Shown: positions 22,492-34,370 of the stretch, one piece after another
Numbering within the stretch: position 1 is the stretch's first letter
Layout of the letters: every line of letters starts with the position of its first letter
The notes under the pieces: generated by a model
Told to the model about the DNA's origin: nothing
The model's database searches: none
The model's input: the letters and a program-made list of their open reading frames with translations, nothing else
Made by a program: the position numbers and the translations under genes
Assembly (NCBI RefSeq): GCF_918797505.1
Contig: NC_092797.1
Location: 13,963,372 to 14,027,371 of the forward strand
DNA from: Bemisia tabaci
Lineage: Eukaryota; Arthropoda; Insecta; Hemiptera; Aleyrodidae
Direction: 5' to 3'
Length of the DNA: 64,000 bases

Positions 22492-22880
22492 TTCAAGAGC
22501 TAGAAAGTAAAATGTTTGTGAAAGAAATTTTCAGAGAATTAGACTGTGTAGCTGCCTCTGAATTGAGATAAAGAAAAATCATAGGTAAATAGCGAGCAAG
22601 GTGCAGCAGAACTGAAATTTTCTCTTTTAGACAATGGTAAAAAAAAATTATAGATTGCAGTGGACATTACAGTGGACCACTATGAGTTTTCCCAAAATCA
22701 CATGTTAAAGAAAAAATATCTTCAAGTTTGAGAAGAGAAAAATTTTACTTTTAGTGAGGCAACAAATCACCAGACTTGTAACAAGTTGTTCTGAGAACAA
22801 ATAAAAGAACACCTTACAATATTTACACTTAACCTGAAACATGAAAACAAACAAGACTACAAAGCGAGGATTTCCAATAA

Positions 22881-25800
22881 TTATCGGATAACATAGTCAT
22901 GAGGATAATCAACAATTTTGGGGAATTTCTCAATTTCTTCCTCAGAGTAGTCATACAGGCTTGGTGGGACATATCGTAAGGGCTTGATCTGATTTGTTAC
23001 ATTCTGCATTATCTCATCAGGCACTCGCTCATCTGCGAATAAATGCAATCTCAACATGTTGTACCGCCTTTGCAAAGTACCGTCCATCGCAATGTAAACC
23101 GCTTTTTTCATAACCTGCAAAATTAAGGGGTCACAGGAAAATAAATAGAATGGGAGGGACACAACGACATATAAGGGTCAGACTGGCTTGATCTGAGTTT
23201 CAATATGAAAATTTAAATAATCGATAACAATAGAAAATTGTTCCTTAAAGATAATGTCTCAAAAATCACAATGAGCGCATTGGCAAACTCTGAAATGCAC
23301 TTCTAACTTCACAATCTGCGTGAGGAATTTGCGATTTTTTAAGCTTCCCGCTTCAAAAAGGATACTACAGCACAGGTGAACATGATGTTAGAGGAGTTGT
23401 TCCATTCAATCCCTGCTCAACATGGCCGACGCTTCCTTGCGCAAGTTGAGGAGAGCATGGGGTCAATCAAGGCAGATATCTAGCAATGCGAGAAAAATGT
23501 GAATGTAAACACACTGATTGTTATCGGGTGGTTAGAATCATCGTCCCGTCACAAGCGTTTTTGCGGATTGGCCTCGCCTATGTTGAATATTGCATGGTAT
23601 CCTTATGAGCAGGGCAGGGATTAGATGGAATGACTCCTCTAACGAAATGTTCACCTGTGCCATGGTATCGTTTTTGAAACGGGAAGCTTGAAAAAACGCA
23701 CATTTCTTATGCAAATTGTGGAGTAAGGAGTGCATTTCAGACTTGGCCGTTGCGCTCATCAAGATTTTTGAGACATTTTCTATGAGTAACGACTCTTATT
23801 TTTGCTCAAGCAAAACTTTGCAACAAGCCAATTAAAGTTCAAAGAGAAGCATTTGGTCACGAGGTCCATTCTATAGAACTTCCAGAGTGCTTTGAACTGA
23901 TTATTACCATAACAGATGAATTTCGATCGTTTCTTTAACATTTGGATAAATTTTCCTGTTCACAAGTTTTGACAACTAATATTTCAGGACAAATAATCCT
24001 GGTAGAGTTAACATTGATTGGAAAAAATAATGTTCCATCCTTCATCTTTGGCAGAGTGTGTACCAAGATCCTTAAACAACTTAAATACTGTTTTGGAACT
24101 TCCTCTCCCTAATAAGAGAAATGGACTTTTTTACAAGGTAGGACATTGAGCACTTGAGCAGTTTGTCATTAAAGTTTTATGTTGAATGTGATGGAAACGT
24201 CAAAAATGTTCTAATTCAACTCCTATTTTCATCAATCCCATTGACTGTGCACGGAATACCAGGAAATTTGGCATCCCGTCGGCTGAATTTCGGTATTATT
24301 CGATATGATGTTCTTTACAACTACCCAAGCACGATGAGCTTCTAAAATTGAACTAAGTATGTGCCATGTTGAGAGAAGCAAGAATGCAAAGTAATTTTTC
24401 GACCTTCTTACATGCGTTTTCTACGAGATGGAAGACTGTTGCAATGTGTGTGGATGCTGCGTTGCCTGCTGTTGTCATTCGGAGAAGTCTTATTCTTTTC
24501 GTCTTTTTATCTACTCCACCTCCAAGAAGACAAAAGCTCTCCTTGATTAAGATATTGCAACATTTCTACAAAATTTTGATTGTAAAATACCAAATGAACA
24601 CCCTGTCCTTTAACAGGACCTGAGCAACTTTGTGCTCATGTCAGTATGCTTCAATTTCTCATGTCCGCGCTTCAGGGAAAGAGAAAAATAATATAAACCG
24701 ATTGCAGTGAACGCACGGGTCGTAAGACGGGATGTTGGAGTTTTTTCAGCCAGCGTGCGTAAAAAGTTCAGCTTAAAGCTGATATCTCATTACAGAGGGA
24801 AAAAGCTCACACACAAGCACTATTTTCCCTCAAAGAGCTGAACTTAAGCTTTAAGCTGAACTTTTTATGCGCGTTGGCTAAAAAAACTCCAACATCCAGA
24901 ATAATAATGTATACGAAAAACATACCATGGTAGGGTCCTTATCGTGAAGTTCCCATGCTTTTGTCCATGAAGCACCTCCTGGATAACCAGTGTGATGGAA
25001 GTATACTCGCAGCCGCCATTCATCACCGGGTAAAGCGATGTCTTTAGTGTTAATAACGACAACATGGTCTCCACATTCACCTGATTGAAAAAGTTCATTA
25101 AAAAAGGTATGAATAAAAGGTGAGGTTAAGAACTATTAAAGGGGTCACAAATCCTGGAATTAGTGATCCTTGGGATTTCCATACCGCCAAAGAAAAAAAT
25201 GTACACGATTAAATTAAGTCAAACTTCACAGGGTAACTGTGTGAATGAAGCAACCAAATTAAGGGAGCTTCTGAATGAAACAAGAAAATTCAAGTTTCCC
25301 ATTCAACAAATGAGGAAATTCTATAAGTGCTAAGGTCATGGAGAAAGTAAGTTTACCTATTCAATACATCCTAAATTACGGTAGGTTAAGAAAATCAGTG
25401 AAAAACATTGAAAAGCCACTACTCTCAGGTCTCTATTGCCCTATAGATTTTTAAATTTGGTTTGATGAAACTCTAGAAAAGTGGGTTTTTCTGAACCCAC
25501 CCTCTCTCCGCACGGGTGGGTCCAAAATTTCACGGAGCTCCATTTGCAAGTCAGCCGCTGTGTCTATTGCTTATGGCAAAAAAGGTGGTTGAAATACATG
25601 TAAAACATACGTAAAGACTTTGTTTGAGTAGGAGATAGCAGGATTGACCGTGTTTACTTTGATTAATGGTGGCTTTGGAATGCAGTAAATGGAAATTTTA
25701 AGCTACTTTTGGTCAACTTGTGGAGTTGTAACCTTGAATTTGGTTTCGGTGTCTGGATTGAGTTCTATTATTCGTTCTCTTGCCAAGAAAGGTGACCCTA

Positions 25801-28800
25801 ACTGCACAAATTCAGGTTCATTCATGATAAAAAAAATGTAAAAGCTGCATATTTTTCCAAATCATCCTTCTTTGAAGAAATTTCTTTGAGAATGGACAGG
25901 ATAATTTGAATGCTTATGAAGGATTCAGTTAGCTATTAAGAATTAACGTTGACAATTCTGTAAACTTTTGCTCAGATGCAGCTGATTTTGATATAAACAC
26001 GGTCAATCCTGCTATTTCCTACTTGAGAAAAGTCTGTACTTATGTTTTACATGTATTTCAACCACCTCTAAGCCACTTTTTTGCCATAAGCAATAGACAC
26101 AGCGGCTGACTTGCAAATGAAGCTCTGTGAAATTTTGGACCCGTGCGGAGAGGAGGTGGGTTCAGAAAAACCCACTTTTCTGGAGTTTTATCAAATTTAA
26201 AAATCTATAGCGAGTTAGAGACCTGAAAGTAGTGGCTTTTCAATACTTTTTACAGATTTTCTGTACCTACCTTAGTTTAGGAGAAATTGAACAAGTAAAC
26301 TTACTTTCTGGACGATCCTTGTATCTCGTCTTAGGTGCTCTGCGTTTTTGTCAGAGACGAAAGACACTCCTCTGCTATCTTGGCGATGGTGGAAGCTCTT
26401 ACTTTCCTGACTCCAACATTCAACTGCTGCCTTACTTACTAGGTGTACGTTGAGTAACATGTTGGGTATTTCGTTTCACAAACATACCAAAGTTCGGCAA
26501 ACTTGTTTAGCTCATTACGTCACTCGAAACTCATAATCCATGAAGTAGGTAGGTCAACAGCTGAAAAAAGGGTGATGATAGTTGCTCTCTTATAATTGTC
26601 CATGAGGAAGTGTTGAATCCTCCAAAAAAAAGTGTCCGTCTATCGCTAAGAGGCCAGTGAAGGGTCTCTTGTCTCTGCTTTTTGTCTAAGAAACAGACTG
26701 GCTTTATCAGGATTTCCAAATTCTCTACAGATTCCAATTTGCTGACTTTTTCTCAAATTGTTTTCTTATCCAAATTTTCAGAAATGACTGACTCTGGCCT
26801 TTGAATGAAACCTCCACTTAGATTTTTATTCTTTTAATAACACTAAATTTGTCGAAACTCTGAGCAAGATTCGATGGACGCCATATTTTGTGTCAGAACG
26901 ACATGCGATATATCTCAGCAATTGGTTCCATTTTTTCAACTACTCGTCATTTTTCTCGAATTTGAGATCGCAATTCTGTTGTTAAGAGACTAAAGAATTC
27001 ATTTACCAATTTGGACAAACAAATTCAATGTAATAAATGCTTGGTTTTTTCAGAGGAAAAATATAGCTTTCGATACTGATATCGAAACTGCACTCGAATG
27101 CAATATTTTTCCTCTGAAAAAACCACGCCTTCATTACATTGAATTTGTTTGTCAAAATTGGTAAGTGAATTCTTTGGTCTAGTGACAACAGAATTGCGAT
27201 CTCAAAATTCAAGAAAAATGACGAGTAGCTGAAAAAGTGGAACTAATCGATGCAATATATCGCATGCCATTCTGACACAAAATATGGCGTCCATAATCAC
27301 CTTAAATTATAGAAAAAGGCACTCAGCAGTTGTTTTGAATGGCAGCAGCTGCCATTGATGTACCAAAAATCTGCGACTTGTAAAACTCTCTTTCTTTTTT
27401 TGTGAACTCCCTGACTTTCCAGGTTTTCAAACCTGCTCAAAAACCCTGTGTCATCTAAAATATTAAGTTTTTAGAGAAAAATTCAAACATGGAAAAAAGA
27501 AACGATCCAAACTTCACAAATTAGAAAAAACACAAAACAAGTTGGTTTTTGCAATCGCTGGCGATAGCAATATTCGTCATGGGAACTTTTGCTTCTGGGA
27601 TATGAAAATTTTAAGGTACAGTTCGTTTGTAGTATCTTCAGAATTGAAGGGGCTATGTAATTTTGTGTCGACATCTCTTTTTTAACATTTTTAATTTTTT
27701 TTCTTTGCATACAAGAAAGCTGTTATTTACCAATTATTTATTTTCGTTGGATTATGTATGGTTTTTGGAAGTTAACGCATTTAACTTTCAGTTTCGTTTT
27801 TTCGGCGTAAAGTATGATATTTTTACTCTACGCATATGCCCGAATACGCATCATAACGACGGTGAAACTACCAAACCACGTATCTCGTTTGCGGTGTTTA
27901 AAAATCTCCGCTCACATTTTATTTTTTTGAAGTAGACCAAATCAATATCATTCCTTGAAATTTTCACAGAATTTTCTCCGCACGAAGAGGAAAAATCACG
28001 GAAATTTTCAAGACTGGACGTTAAGTAGCTTTTCATTTAAAAAATAAAGTATGACAGGAAGTCTGCGACGTCGCAAACCGAGATACGTGGTTTGGTAGTT
28101 TCACCGTCGATAAGTGACCTATGTGCTTCCTAAGTTGCCATTTTTTTCATTCAAATAGATGTAACCGAAATGTTAGATGTGTACTACCTATACTACTTTC
28201 ATGTCATTGCTTTATTTATTTATTTACTTTTTGCGTAGGTATAAATTGTTATTTTTTGCTGAATTTTGGAGAAAATATTGCTTTAAGAACGTGGAATGTA
28301 AATTAATTTTATTGAAAAAAGAAAATACCATCATTAATTTGGGCGAACAGAGAAAATATACATCAATATTTGGGTCAACATCTCCCTGATTATATAAAGG
28401 ATGAATATATTAGTATTTCTGTATCAAAAAACTTAGCTTTTGTCTTCAGAGATACGATGATTCTAGTCCCAGTCAATTTGTTTTATTGAAAAAACAAAAA
28501 AACAAAAAATAAATAATAAAAAAAAAAAACAACTGAAATGTTAGACATACTATTTTCATGTCTTTCTATTTGTATCAATAGGTACTTTTTGCTTAACTTA
28601 CGAACGTTGAATGCAAATTAACTTTATTGAAAAAAGAAAATAACGTCATTAATTTGGGGGAACATGTGGCTGATTATATGAAGAAGGTATATTCCAGTAT
28701 TTTTGTTTAACATATTAACTCACGAGAAAATGTTCGTACATTTATCATCTACTATTAATTATTTTTTGATGATTAGTCTAAAACATTCAATACAACCATT

Positions 28801-31800
28801 AAAAAGTAGTTCCCATCGTCGGGTATCGAACTCCCGATCGCCGGGTGCCCGCACCGAATCAAAAATACGAGGCGGTTTAGTCAACTAGGCTATAATGGAT
28901 CCACGTGGGCGAGAGTAAAAATAGCATACAAAAGACTCGGGCAATGGGCGGGACTTATCACAAGAGACCTTGACTGCTTTTGGGATGATATGAAGCGCAT
29001 TGCTGTATTGCTGTAGGAGCCATGGTTCGCACTGTTTTAATGCGTCTCGAGGTTCATCCCAGCACGCATTCCGATCGCGGCAGTTGAGCTAAGGCAATAT
29101 TTGCGTATCCATGAATTAAATCAATCAATCGAGCTCTGATTTTGACTTCTTTATCCGTAACGAGTCCTCCAGAACAATTTTCCACCTTGTACGATGGTTA
29201 TTATTTCTTTACTTCTATTTTTCAAATTTGAGGTGGGATAATGGCGGCTTCTCAAGAACACCGAGGTAGGCGATCTTTTGCACCAACGAACAGAAAACTG
29301 ATGGCGAAAAATAACCAATCAGAACCTCCCAAAAAAAAGAATTTGCCTAAAAACGGAACTTCGTGGTTCTGCGCAGATTTACCAGTCAGACACGACATCT
29401 CTAGGTGGAAAAAAACTCGCTGAAAGCGAATTTTAGCAATCAACACAACTTGACGTAGAGACATGATTGGCTAAAAAATACAACGGTTTTTGATACATCG
29501 GAAAATCAACCAAAAATCGGAGACTGGGCGAAACGCTCAAGGTCGCAGAGGTATAGGGAATCCCATAGTGAAAGCAACGGAACCATTCTAATATCATGGG
29601 GAACTCCGTTCCCATGACAACAATGGGTAAACAAGGAACGTGGGAGTGTCGTCAGTCTTGGCACCTGGGTATGGTCCTCTGCGCTAGAATTGACTCTATG
29701 CCTGTGTGATAACCTCGCTTTTTCTTGTTATTCCCGCAAATAGGGGTTTAAGTAAGGGTCTCTTAATTTTTATAATTTATATTTTTTTAATTTTATCTTT
29801 GTTTCCTGGTCGAGGTGGGGGTTGAGACCATACTGAAACGTCCTAGGTTTTTATGAATCTGTTTTTAGCCTTGTTTACCCGTTGTTTTATGTTTTAACTA
29901 ATTAAATTATTTGGGCTATCTGTGTACATTATCTTCTTCACAAATTAATTATCATTGACATTGTTTTTGAAAAAAATGAGACGGGAAGTTTTGCAGCACA
30001 GAGAGATATACCACCTGATTAAAGCTTCCTCACTTCGAGAATTAAATAAGTGGCAAGAACTTACTCATTGGATGGAAAATCGGTTTGTGGAGGCCTTGCA
30101 GATATTTTGCAACAGTCGGACCTGATTCGATTGGGTTTTGCCATTTTGCATCAAATAAATGCCACGTTCGAGCGAATGTATTCCATTGCTGTGAAAAAAA
30201 AACAGAAACATAGCATGTTAGATCACTAACACAAATTAAGAAGTTCAATATTCATTTTACCATCTTCTCTGATTAACAATGCTCCATGTCAGAGAATACT
30301 ACTTTTTATTGATTTGATTTGATTTAACTTTAATCAGGCAAGGTAACTTTAATGGTTACCACAAAAAAAAAAAAAATGGAATTCATTACTTAAGTTCCCT
30401 GATTATTTTCGACTGCGGTCTAGAACAATCATACCTATTTCAAATTACTATCAAGAAAGAGCGACGCCAAGAATGGCACAATTTGGGCCAGAAGGGATTT
30501 TTCTGAAACCGGGCCCAAACGATACCTTACGATACCCTAAAACTCTGGTTAAAATTTTAGCTTGAGTATACGCACGGTTTTTGAGAAATGAGGGGGCAAA
30601 GTTGCCAAATCGCCATCATTCTGGACAGCATTTCTACAGCAAAAAGACGAGAAAAATGGACGAAAAAGTTACACCTTTGATGGGTTTCGGCTGTAAATGT
30701 TCTCATTGGGCCCCCAAGCATTAAACTGTGTTCAGTTTCAAAAATTTTGGTCGCACAGTGGTCCATAATGGGGAGAAATCGTCGACAAATCAGGATTCTT
30801 GGTCAAATTTTTAGAAATGGAGGTAAAATTGTCGGTCTGCTGCAGTTTTCATGGCTAACAATGTTCTTATCGGTCATCAATGCATGAAATTGTGTTCAGC
30901 TTCACAAATTCACATCGCACAGTGGTCAAAAATGGGGGATTTAGTGGACAAATTAAGATCCTCTGTCAAACTTTTTAAAAATGAAGTGAAACTGTTGGTC
31001 CCCAGTAGACTTTAGATCCCGGAAAAATTCTTTAAATTCTTTTTTAGACTATTTAAATATTTTTTTAATGTTTTCTCTCCATTTTTCCTTCTTTTTTTTA
31101 AATTTCTGAAAGTTTGCATATTTTATTGAGATAATGCTACAAAGTCTATTCTATAACAATGTTCTATAAACAATACGGTCTGAAATGTAGTAATAATTTA
31201 AAAAATTAAAAACATGATTTTTCCGGGATCTAAAGTCTACTGGGGACCAACAGTTTCACTTCATTTTTAAAAAGTTTGACAGAGGATCTTAATTTGTCCA
31301 CTAAATCCCCCATTTTTGACCACTGTGCGATGTGAATTTGTGAAGCTGAACACAATTTCATGCATTGATGACCGATAAGAACATTGTTAGCCATGAAAAC
31401 TGCAGCAGACCGACAATTTTACCTCCATTTCTAAAAATTTGACCAAGAATCCTGATTTGTCGACGATTTCTCCCCATTATGGACCACTGTGCGACCAAAA
31501 TTTTTGAAACTGAACACAGTTTAATGCTTGGGGGCCCAATGAGAACATTTACAGCCGAAACCCATCAAAGGTGTAACTTTTTCGTCCATTTTTCTCGTCT
31601 TTTTGCTGTAGAAATGCTGTCCAGAATGATGGCGATTTGGCAACTTTGCCCCCTCATTTCTCAAAAACCGTGCGTATACTCAAGCTAAAATTTTAACCAG
31701 AGTTTTAGGGTATCGTAAGGTATCGTTTGGGCCCGGTTTCAGAAAAATCCCTTCTGGCCCAAATTGTGCCAAAAAACGGTCGTTTTTGGCGTCGCTCTTT

Positions 31801-33888
31801 CTTTTTTAAGAAATTTCCACTGATTCGGTACAACAAATACTAAAAATATAAGCTTAATTGGTAATGATGGATACCACCGAGAACATTGCTAATTACGAAA
31901 AAAACCAACATCAACACCCAATGACAAAAAATTATGTTATGCCTATAATTATATGTACTGCAAAATGTGCATTGCAACTTTTAGACAGCGTTCGTTTTTG
32001 TTTCAAAATTTCATTCAGAAAACGAGTTATGCCAAAAAAGTAAATTGCATCATTTCAATTGAGTAAGACAGGTACATTTTTCCCAAATAAATAAAATGTG
32101 TTTTCAAAATTCGATTATTGGTTGAACACTTTAGTGGCAATTCGATTTTTTTGTCAGAGAGATTGATATTGATTAATGACAGTACCTACTTTAAAAGTTA
32201 ATACAATCCAGAAACTTATGCAATTATACTATTAACTTATACAAATCCAGAAAACTTATGAAGTTCATAAAATTCTTAAGTTTCACAATAACGCTCTGCC
32301 AATTTCCAGGAACAGAGAAAATTTTCTAAACCATTTAAATACCTCTGAGACCTGAATTGGCCATCGCCTAGTAGAATGGAAAAATGTATGAAATATTTTC
32401 AATTTGATTTAATTTTCTGTGGTGCAATTATTGACTTTCAAGTTTTGAAAAATTAAACTGGAAACAATTGATGTTTTTAAGACAATTAACTATTTGACAT
32501 AACGTTGTGTTTAATTCATAAGCTAAATTTTCAGCAAGTCATTAGCAGGTGCACTTCAAGCTAGTGAAATGACTGACAGATGCATATTTGCCATTTGCAT
32601 ATTTTTTGTTCATGTACACTACACAAATAAACCTTAGGCACAGGTTGATTAGCAATTAGCATACAATCTCTTTTATAACCATTTCCAGCAGAAACAACAA
32701 ACAGGAAACATGTCATGCCTTGTTTCGAGTAAGGTTACATTCTTTATTTGTTTGCAAGGATAGCATAACCGTTGTGAGTGCAGCCACATGAGAAAGTAAA
32801 CTTATCTGGACAGATTGTAAGAACTGCTGTGATTAATGCTTTGTTCATGGGTCAATTTTTTTCTTCTTGAGTTTGAAGCCAAAAATTTGGGATAAGTATG
32901 AGGCGCGGCTGAAAAGTAACGCCTCCAAGCTCACAACTTGAGAACAACTACAGATTTCAGCAAAAACTAAAAATATTCTGAAGGTAGACATAGTTAGCTT
33001 TCAGATGGTTTCTCGGTTTGCAAAATTGAACAATTTTTGACGTTACAGCGTTGGCAAACTTCCAACATGTTCTCTCACGATGGTTCAAGGAAGATATTGT
33101 GGGTGACAAATATCGCTGTCAAACCCCACAGGTGCAGCAGATATTGAAATACTTGAAAATATCAATTTAGACAAATAATGCAAGACATTGGAACTTTCCA
33201 AATCCAGGATTCGAAGAATACGCAAAAATATCTTGTTACAACATGATGATGTGCGACCCCTCTGCATACGTCAAACTTTGAACGCTTGGATATAAAGATC
33301 ATTCCTCATTCTCCATATGGTCCTGACTTAGCGCCATGTGATTTTTGTATCTTTCCAAACCTGAAAAGAGACCTCAAAGGCACCCAATTCTTATCAGACG
33401 CCTACGTCAAAGCCACAGTCATGAACAGAATTCAAAATCAACCGTATTCATTTTTTTTTTTGGACAGGATTTAACAACTCGTTGAGCGTTGGCAAGATTA
33501 CGTTGAAGTATTGAACATCAAAAATCATTTTAAATCTACTTTTGATACTCAGTGATGATCTTTGATATATTGTACTTCTTTTTGTGCATTCCTCGTTATG
33601 TTTATAAATCAAATTTGTCCAATTTCAGGGAGACAAAGGTTATAACTTGCCATTCGTAAATTTTTTCTTCAGTATCGATAGAGAACATGTCGGAAGTTTG
33701 CCGACACTGTGACGTCAAAAATTATTCGATTTTGCAAATCAAAAAACCCATAGAAAGGTAATTGCGTCTACTTTCAGAATATTTTTAGTTTATGCCATAA
33801 TCTTTAGTTGTTCTTAAGTTATGAGCTTAGAGGAGGCGTTACTTTTCAGTCTGGCCTCATACTATGTAGATGACTTGACTCCATTATG

Positions 33889-33930
<42 letters not shown>

Positions 33931-33988
33931 GAAAGCAAACCAAAGGCATATCATCATACTTTACCTTCACTCTCCCTAGTGCTGTCAT
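22881..33988 (-). CDS. mRpL13: Mitochondrial large-subunit ribosomal protein uL13m (mRpL13)
   Basis: Component of the mitochondrial 39S ribosomal subunit. Four exons on the minus strand: 33988-33965 (MTALGRVK), 30188-30065, 25080-24926 and 23114-22881, with GT/AG borders and phases that join to 178 residues, the usual length in fly and human. Diagnostic blocks: QWNTFARTWHLFDAKWQNP and GLHKPIFHPM (exon 2), ECGDHVV, HHTGYPGGASW and LHDKDPTM (exon 3), LHLFADE, a PP-containing LYDYSEEE and the closing DYPHDYVIR (exon 4). It aligns from memory with fly mRpL13 along its full length. An acceptor-like site at 34029-34030 suggests a further 5' untranslated exon. A 537-nt reading frame is stretched over 11.1 kb because introns 1-3 hold foldback elements, R1 copy 2 and a 1.35-kb palindrome. 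Confidence 0.93.
23253..23776. repeat. Foldback element, about 520 bp, in mRpL13 intron 3
   Basis: Left arm atgtctcaaaaatcacaatg and right arm ending atcaagatttttgagacat are inverse copies that stay alignable for about 200 bp each (for example gcacaggtgaacat near 23375 and its inverse near 23655). No ORF of interest. Confidence 0.8.
24730..24897. repeat. Palindromic MITE next to mRpL13 exon 3
   Basis: Ends ggatgttggagttttttcag / ctaaaaaaactccaacatcc; inner arms gttcagcttaaagct / agctttaagctgaac. Its edge is only 28 bp from the exon 3 donor (exon end 24926). Confidence 0.85.
25342..26309. repeat. Large foldback element with about 320-bp arms
   Basis: Arms 25342-25662 and about 25996-26309 are inverse copies. 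Landmarks: agaaagtaagtttac at the outer edge, gaaaagccactact, tgcaagtcagccgctgtgtc with ttgcttatggcaaaaaaggt, and the inner agcaggattgaccgtgttta. Roughly 330 bp of unpaired sequence lies between. Arms show scattered mismatches. In mRpL13 intron 2. Confidence 0.85.
26874..27294. repeat. Snap-back palindrome, 421 bp
   Basis: Ends atggacgccatattttgtgt / acacaaaatatggcgtccat are perfect inverses, and the arms remain paired to a small centre near 27075-27085 (cgatactgatatcg). In mRpL13 intron 2. No coding content. Confidence 0.88.
27857..28109. repeat. Foldback MITE, family F3, copy 3 (inside R1)
   Basis: Inverted ends cgacggtgaaactaccaaac / gtttggtagtttcaccgtcg, at exactly the R1-relative position of copy 2, so it entered R1 before R1 was amplified. 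Confidence 0.85.
28821..28892 (-). promoter_or_regulatory. tRNA-like pol III A and B boxes, R1 copy 2
   Basis: B box GAGTTCGATACCC (28833-28821) is unchanged from copy 1 although the sequence between the boxes has changed; the A-box-like TAGCCTAGTTGAC (28892-28880) differs by one base. Retention of the boxes against a diverging background fits a pol III driven element. Confidence 0.55.
29126..30064. other. mRpL13 intron 2 remainder
   Basis: No exon or paired repeat recognised. Short frames of about 60-70 codons lie on both strands without family resemblance. Confidence 0.35.
30453..31803. repeat. 1.35-kb near-perfect inverted repeat in mRpL13 intron 1
   Basis: Left arm 30453-31028 (576 bp) and right arm 31217-31803 (587 bp) are inverse copies that look almost identical by eye, apart from about 11-13 extra bases in the right arm near 31771-31784. 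The separating 188 bp is A/T-rich. The same 69-codon frame is found at 30766-30557 (-) and 31479-31688 (+) simply because the arms mirror each other; it has no known domain. The unit is transcribed on the minus strand as part of the mRpL13 primary transcript and should fold into a long hairpin. Confidence 0.92.
32899..33859 (+). mobile_element. Mariner/Tc1-superfamily remnant with long terminal repeats
   Basis: Flanked by TA on both sides; ends TGAGGCGCGGCTGAAAAGTA / ACTTTTCAGTCTGGCCTCA are inverted, and pairing continues for roughly 170 bp (aacttccaacatgttctc / gagaacatgtcggaagtt). Inside, the plus strand has remains of a transposase: LLQHDDVRP (second catalytic Asp near 33245) and HSPYGPDLAPCDF (third Asp near 33325), followed by LKRDLKG and, in another frame, LVERWQDYVE. 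Frameshifts and a shortened spacing between the Asp residues mean it is dead. The first catalytic region is missing. Confidence 0.85.
33286..33474 (+). pseudogene. Degenerate mariner transposase fragment (C-terminal catalytic part)
   Basis: A 62-codon frame reading IIPHSPYGPDLAPCDFCIF, the conserved last-Asp block of mariner-type DDE/D transposases, then LKRDLKGTQF. The frame stops after FFFLDRI, and the family's following L-x-x-RW block resumes one frame away at about 33478. Upstream homology (LLQHDDVRP) is also out of frame. Not functional. Confidence 0.8.
33893..33928. repeat. Poly-A tract
   Basis: About 36 consecutive adenines located between the mariner remnant and mRpL13 exon 1 (33988-33965), so in intron 1 of that gene it reads as poly-T just after the exon 1 donor. 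Could serve as a pyrimidine tract or be a retroposed tail; no flanking duplication seen. Confidence 0.8.
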
Positions 33989-34370
33989 GATTTTTGTAGA
34001 GAAATGTACAGCCGTATAGAAACTTTATCTGCAACAAAATAAAATGAGCTTCATCAACAACATGTCAAAAACGTTATGTAGCTGAGAATGAACTCTAAAA
34101 AAAGTTATGCATATTGCTAATTTTTGTGAACATACGTTTACTAATTCTCATTTGTGTCTATGTGGTAGGAATTTGAAAATACTTGCCCTTACTGTTATCT
34201 CTCTTGACATAAAGCTGAATTCGATTTTTTGAATAATTGCAATGTATGATACCTAATAGACTTGCACCACTGCTTAAAACGCATTGGAGAATATCTTTAA
34301 ATGTTTGCATGAGAAGACATTTAACACTTCAGTGACTTTGAAGAAAACTTATTTAAGTTTGAAACCTTAC

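Larger units (their letters stand above)
27642..29125. repeat. Dispersed 1.5-kb repeat R1, copy 2
   Basis: Same orientation as 7338-8841 and offset by 20,304 bp. Over the first 1.15 kb only isolated changes are visible (for example tatatattg versus tataaattg, and a small poly-A length change). The tRNA-like part and the 3' tail have diverged more. Lies in mRpL13 intron 2. Confidence 0.85.

Noticed and set aside
24865..25098. Minus frame beginning MNFFNQVNVETML
   Set aside because: Wrong frame of mRpL13 exon 3; the correct frame reads ECGDHVV...HTGYPGG.
30557..31688. Identical 69-aa frames on opposite strands
   Set aside because: They are mirror images created by the inverted repeat, not a duplicated gene; no domain recognised.
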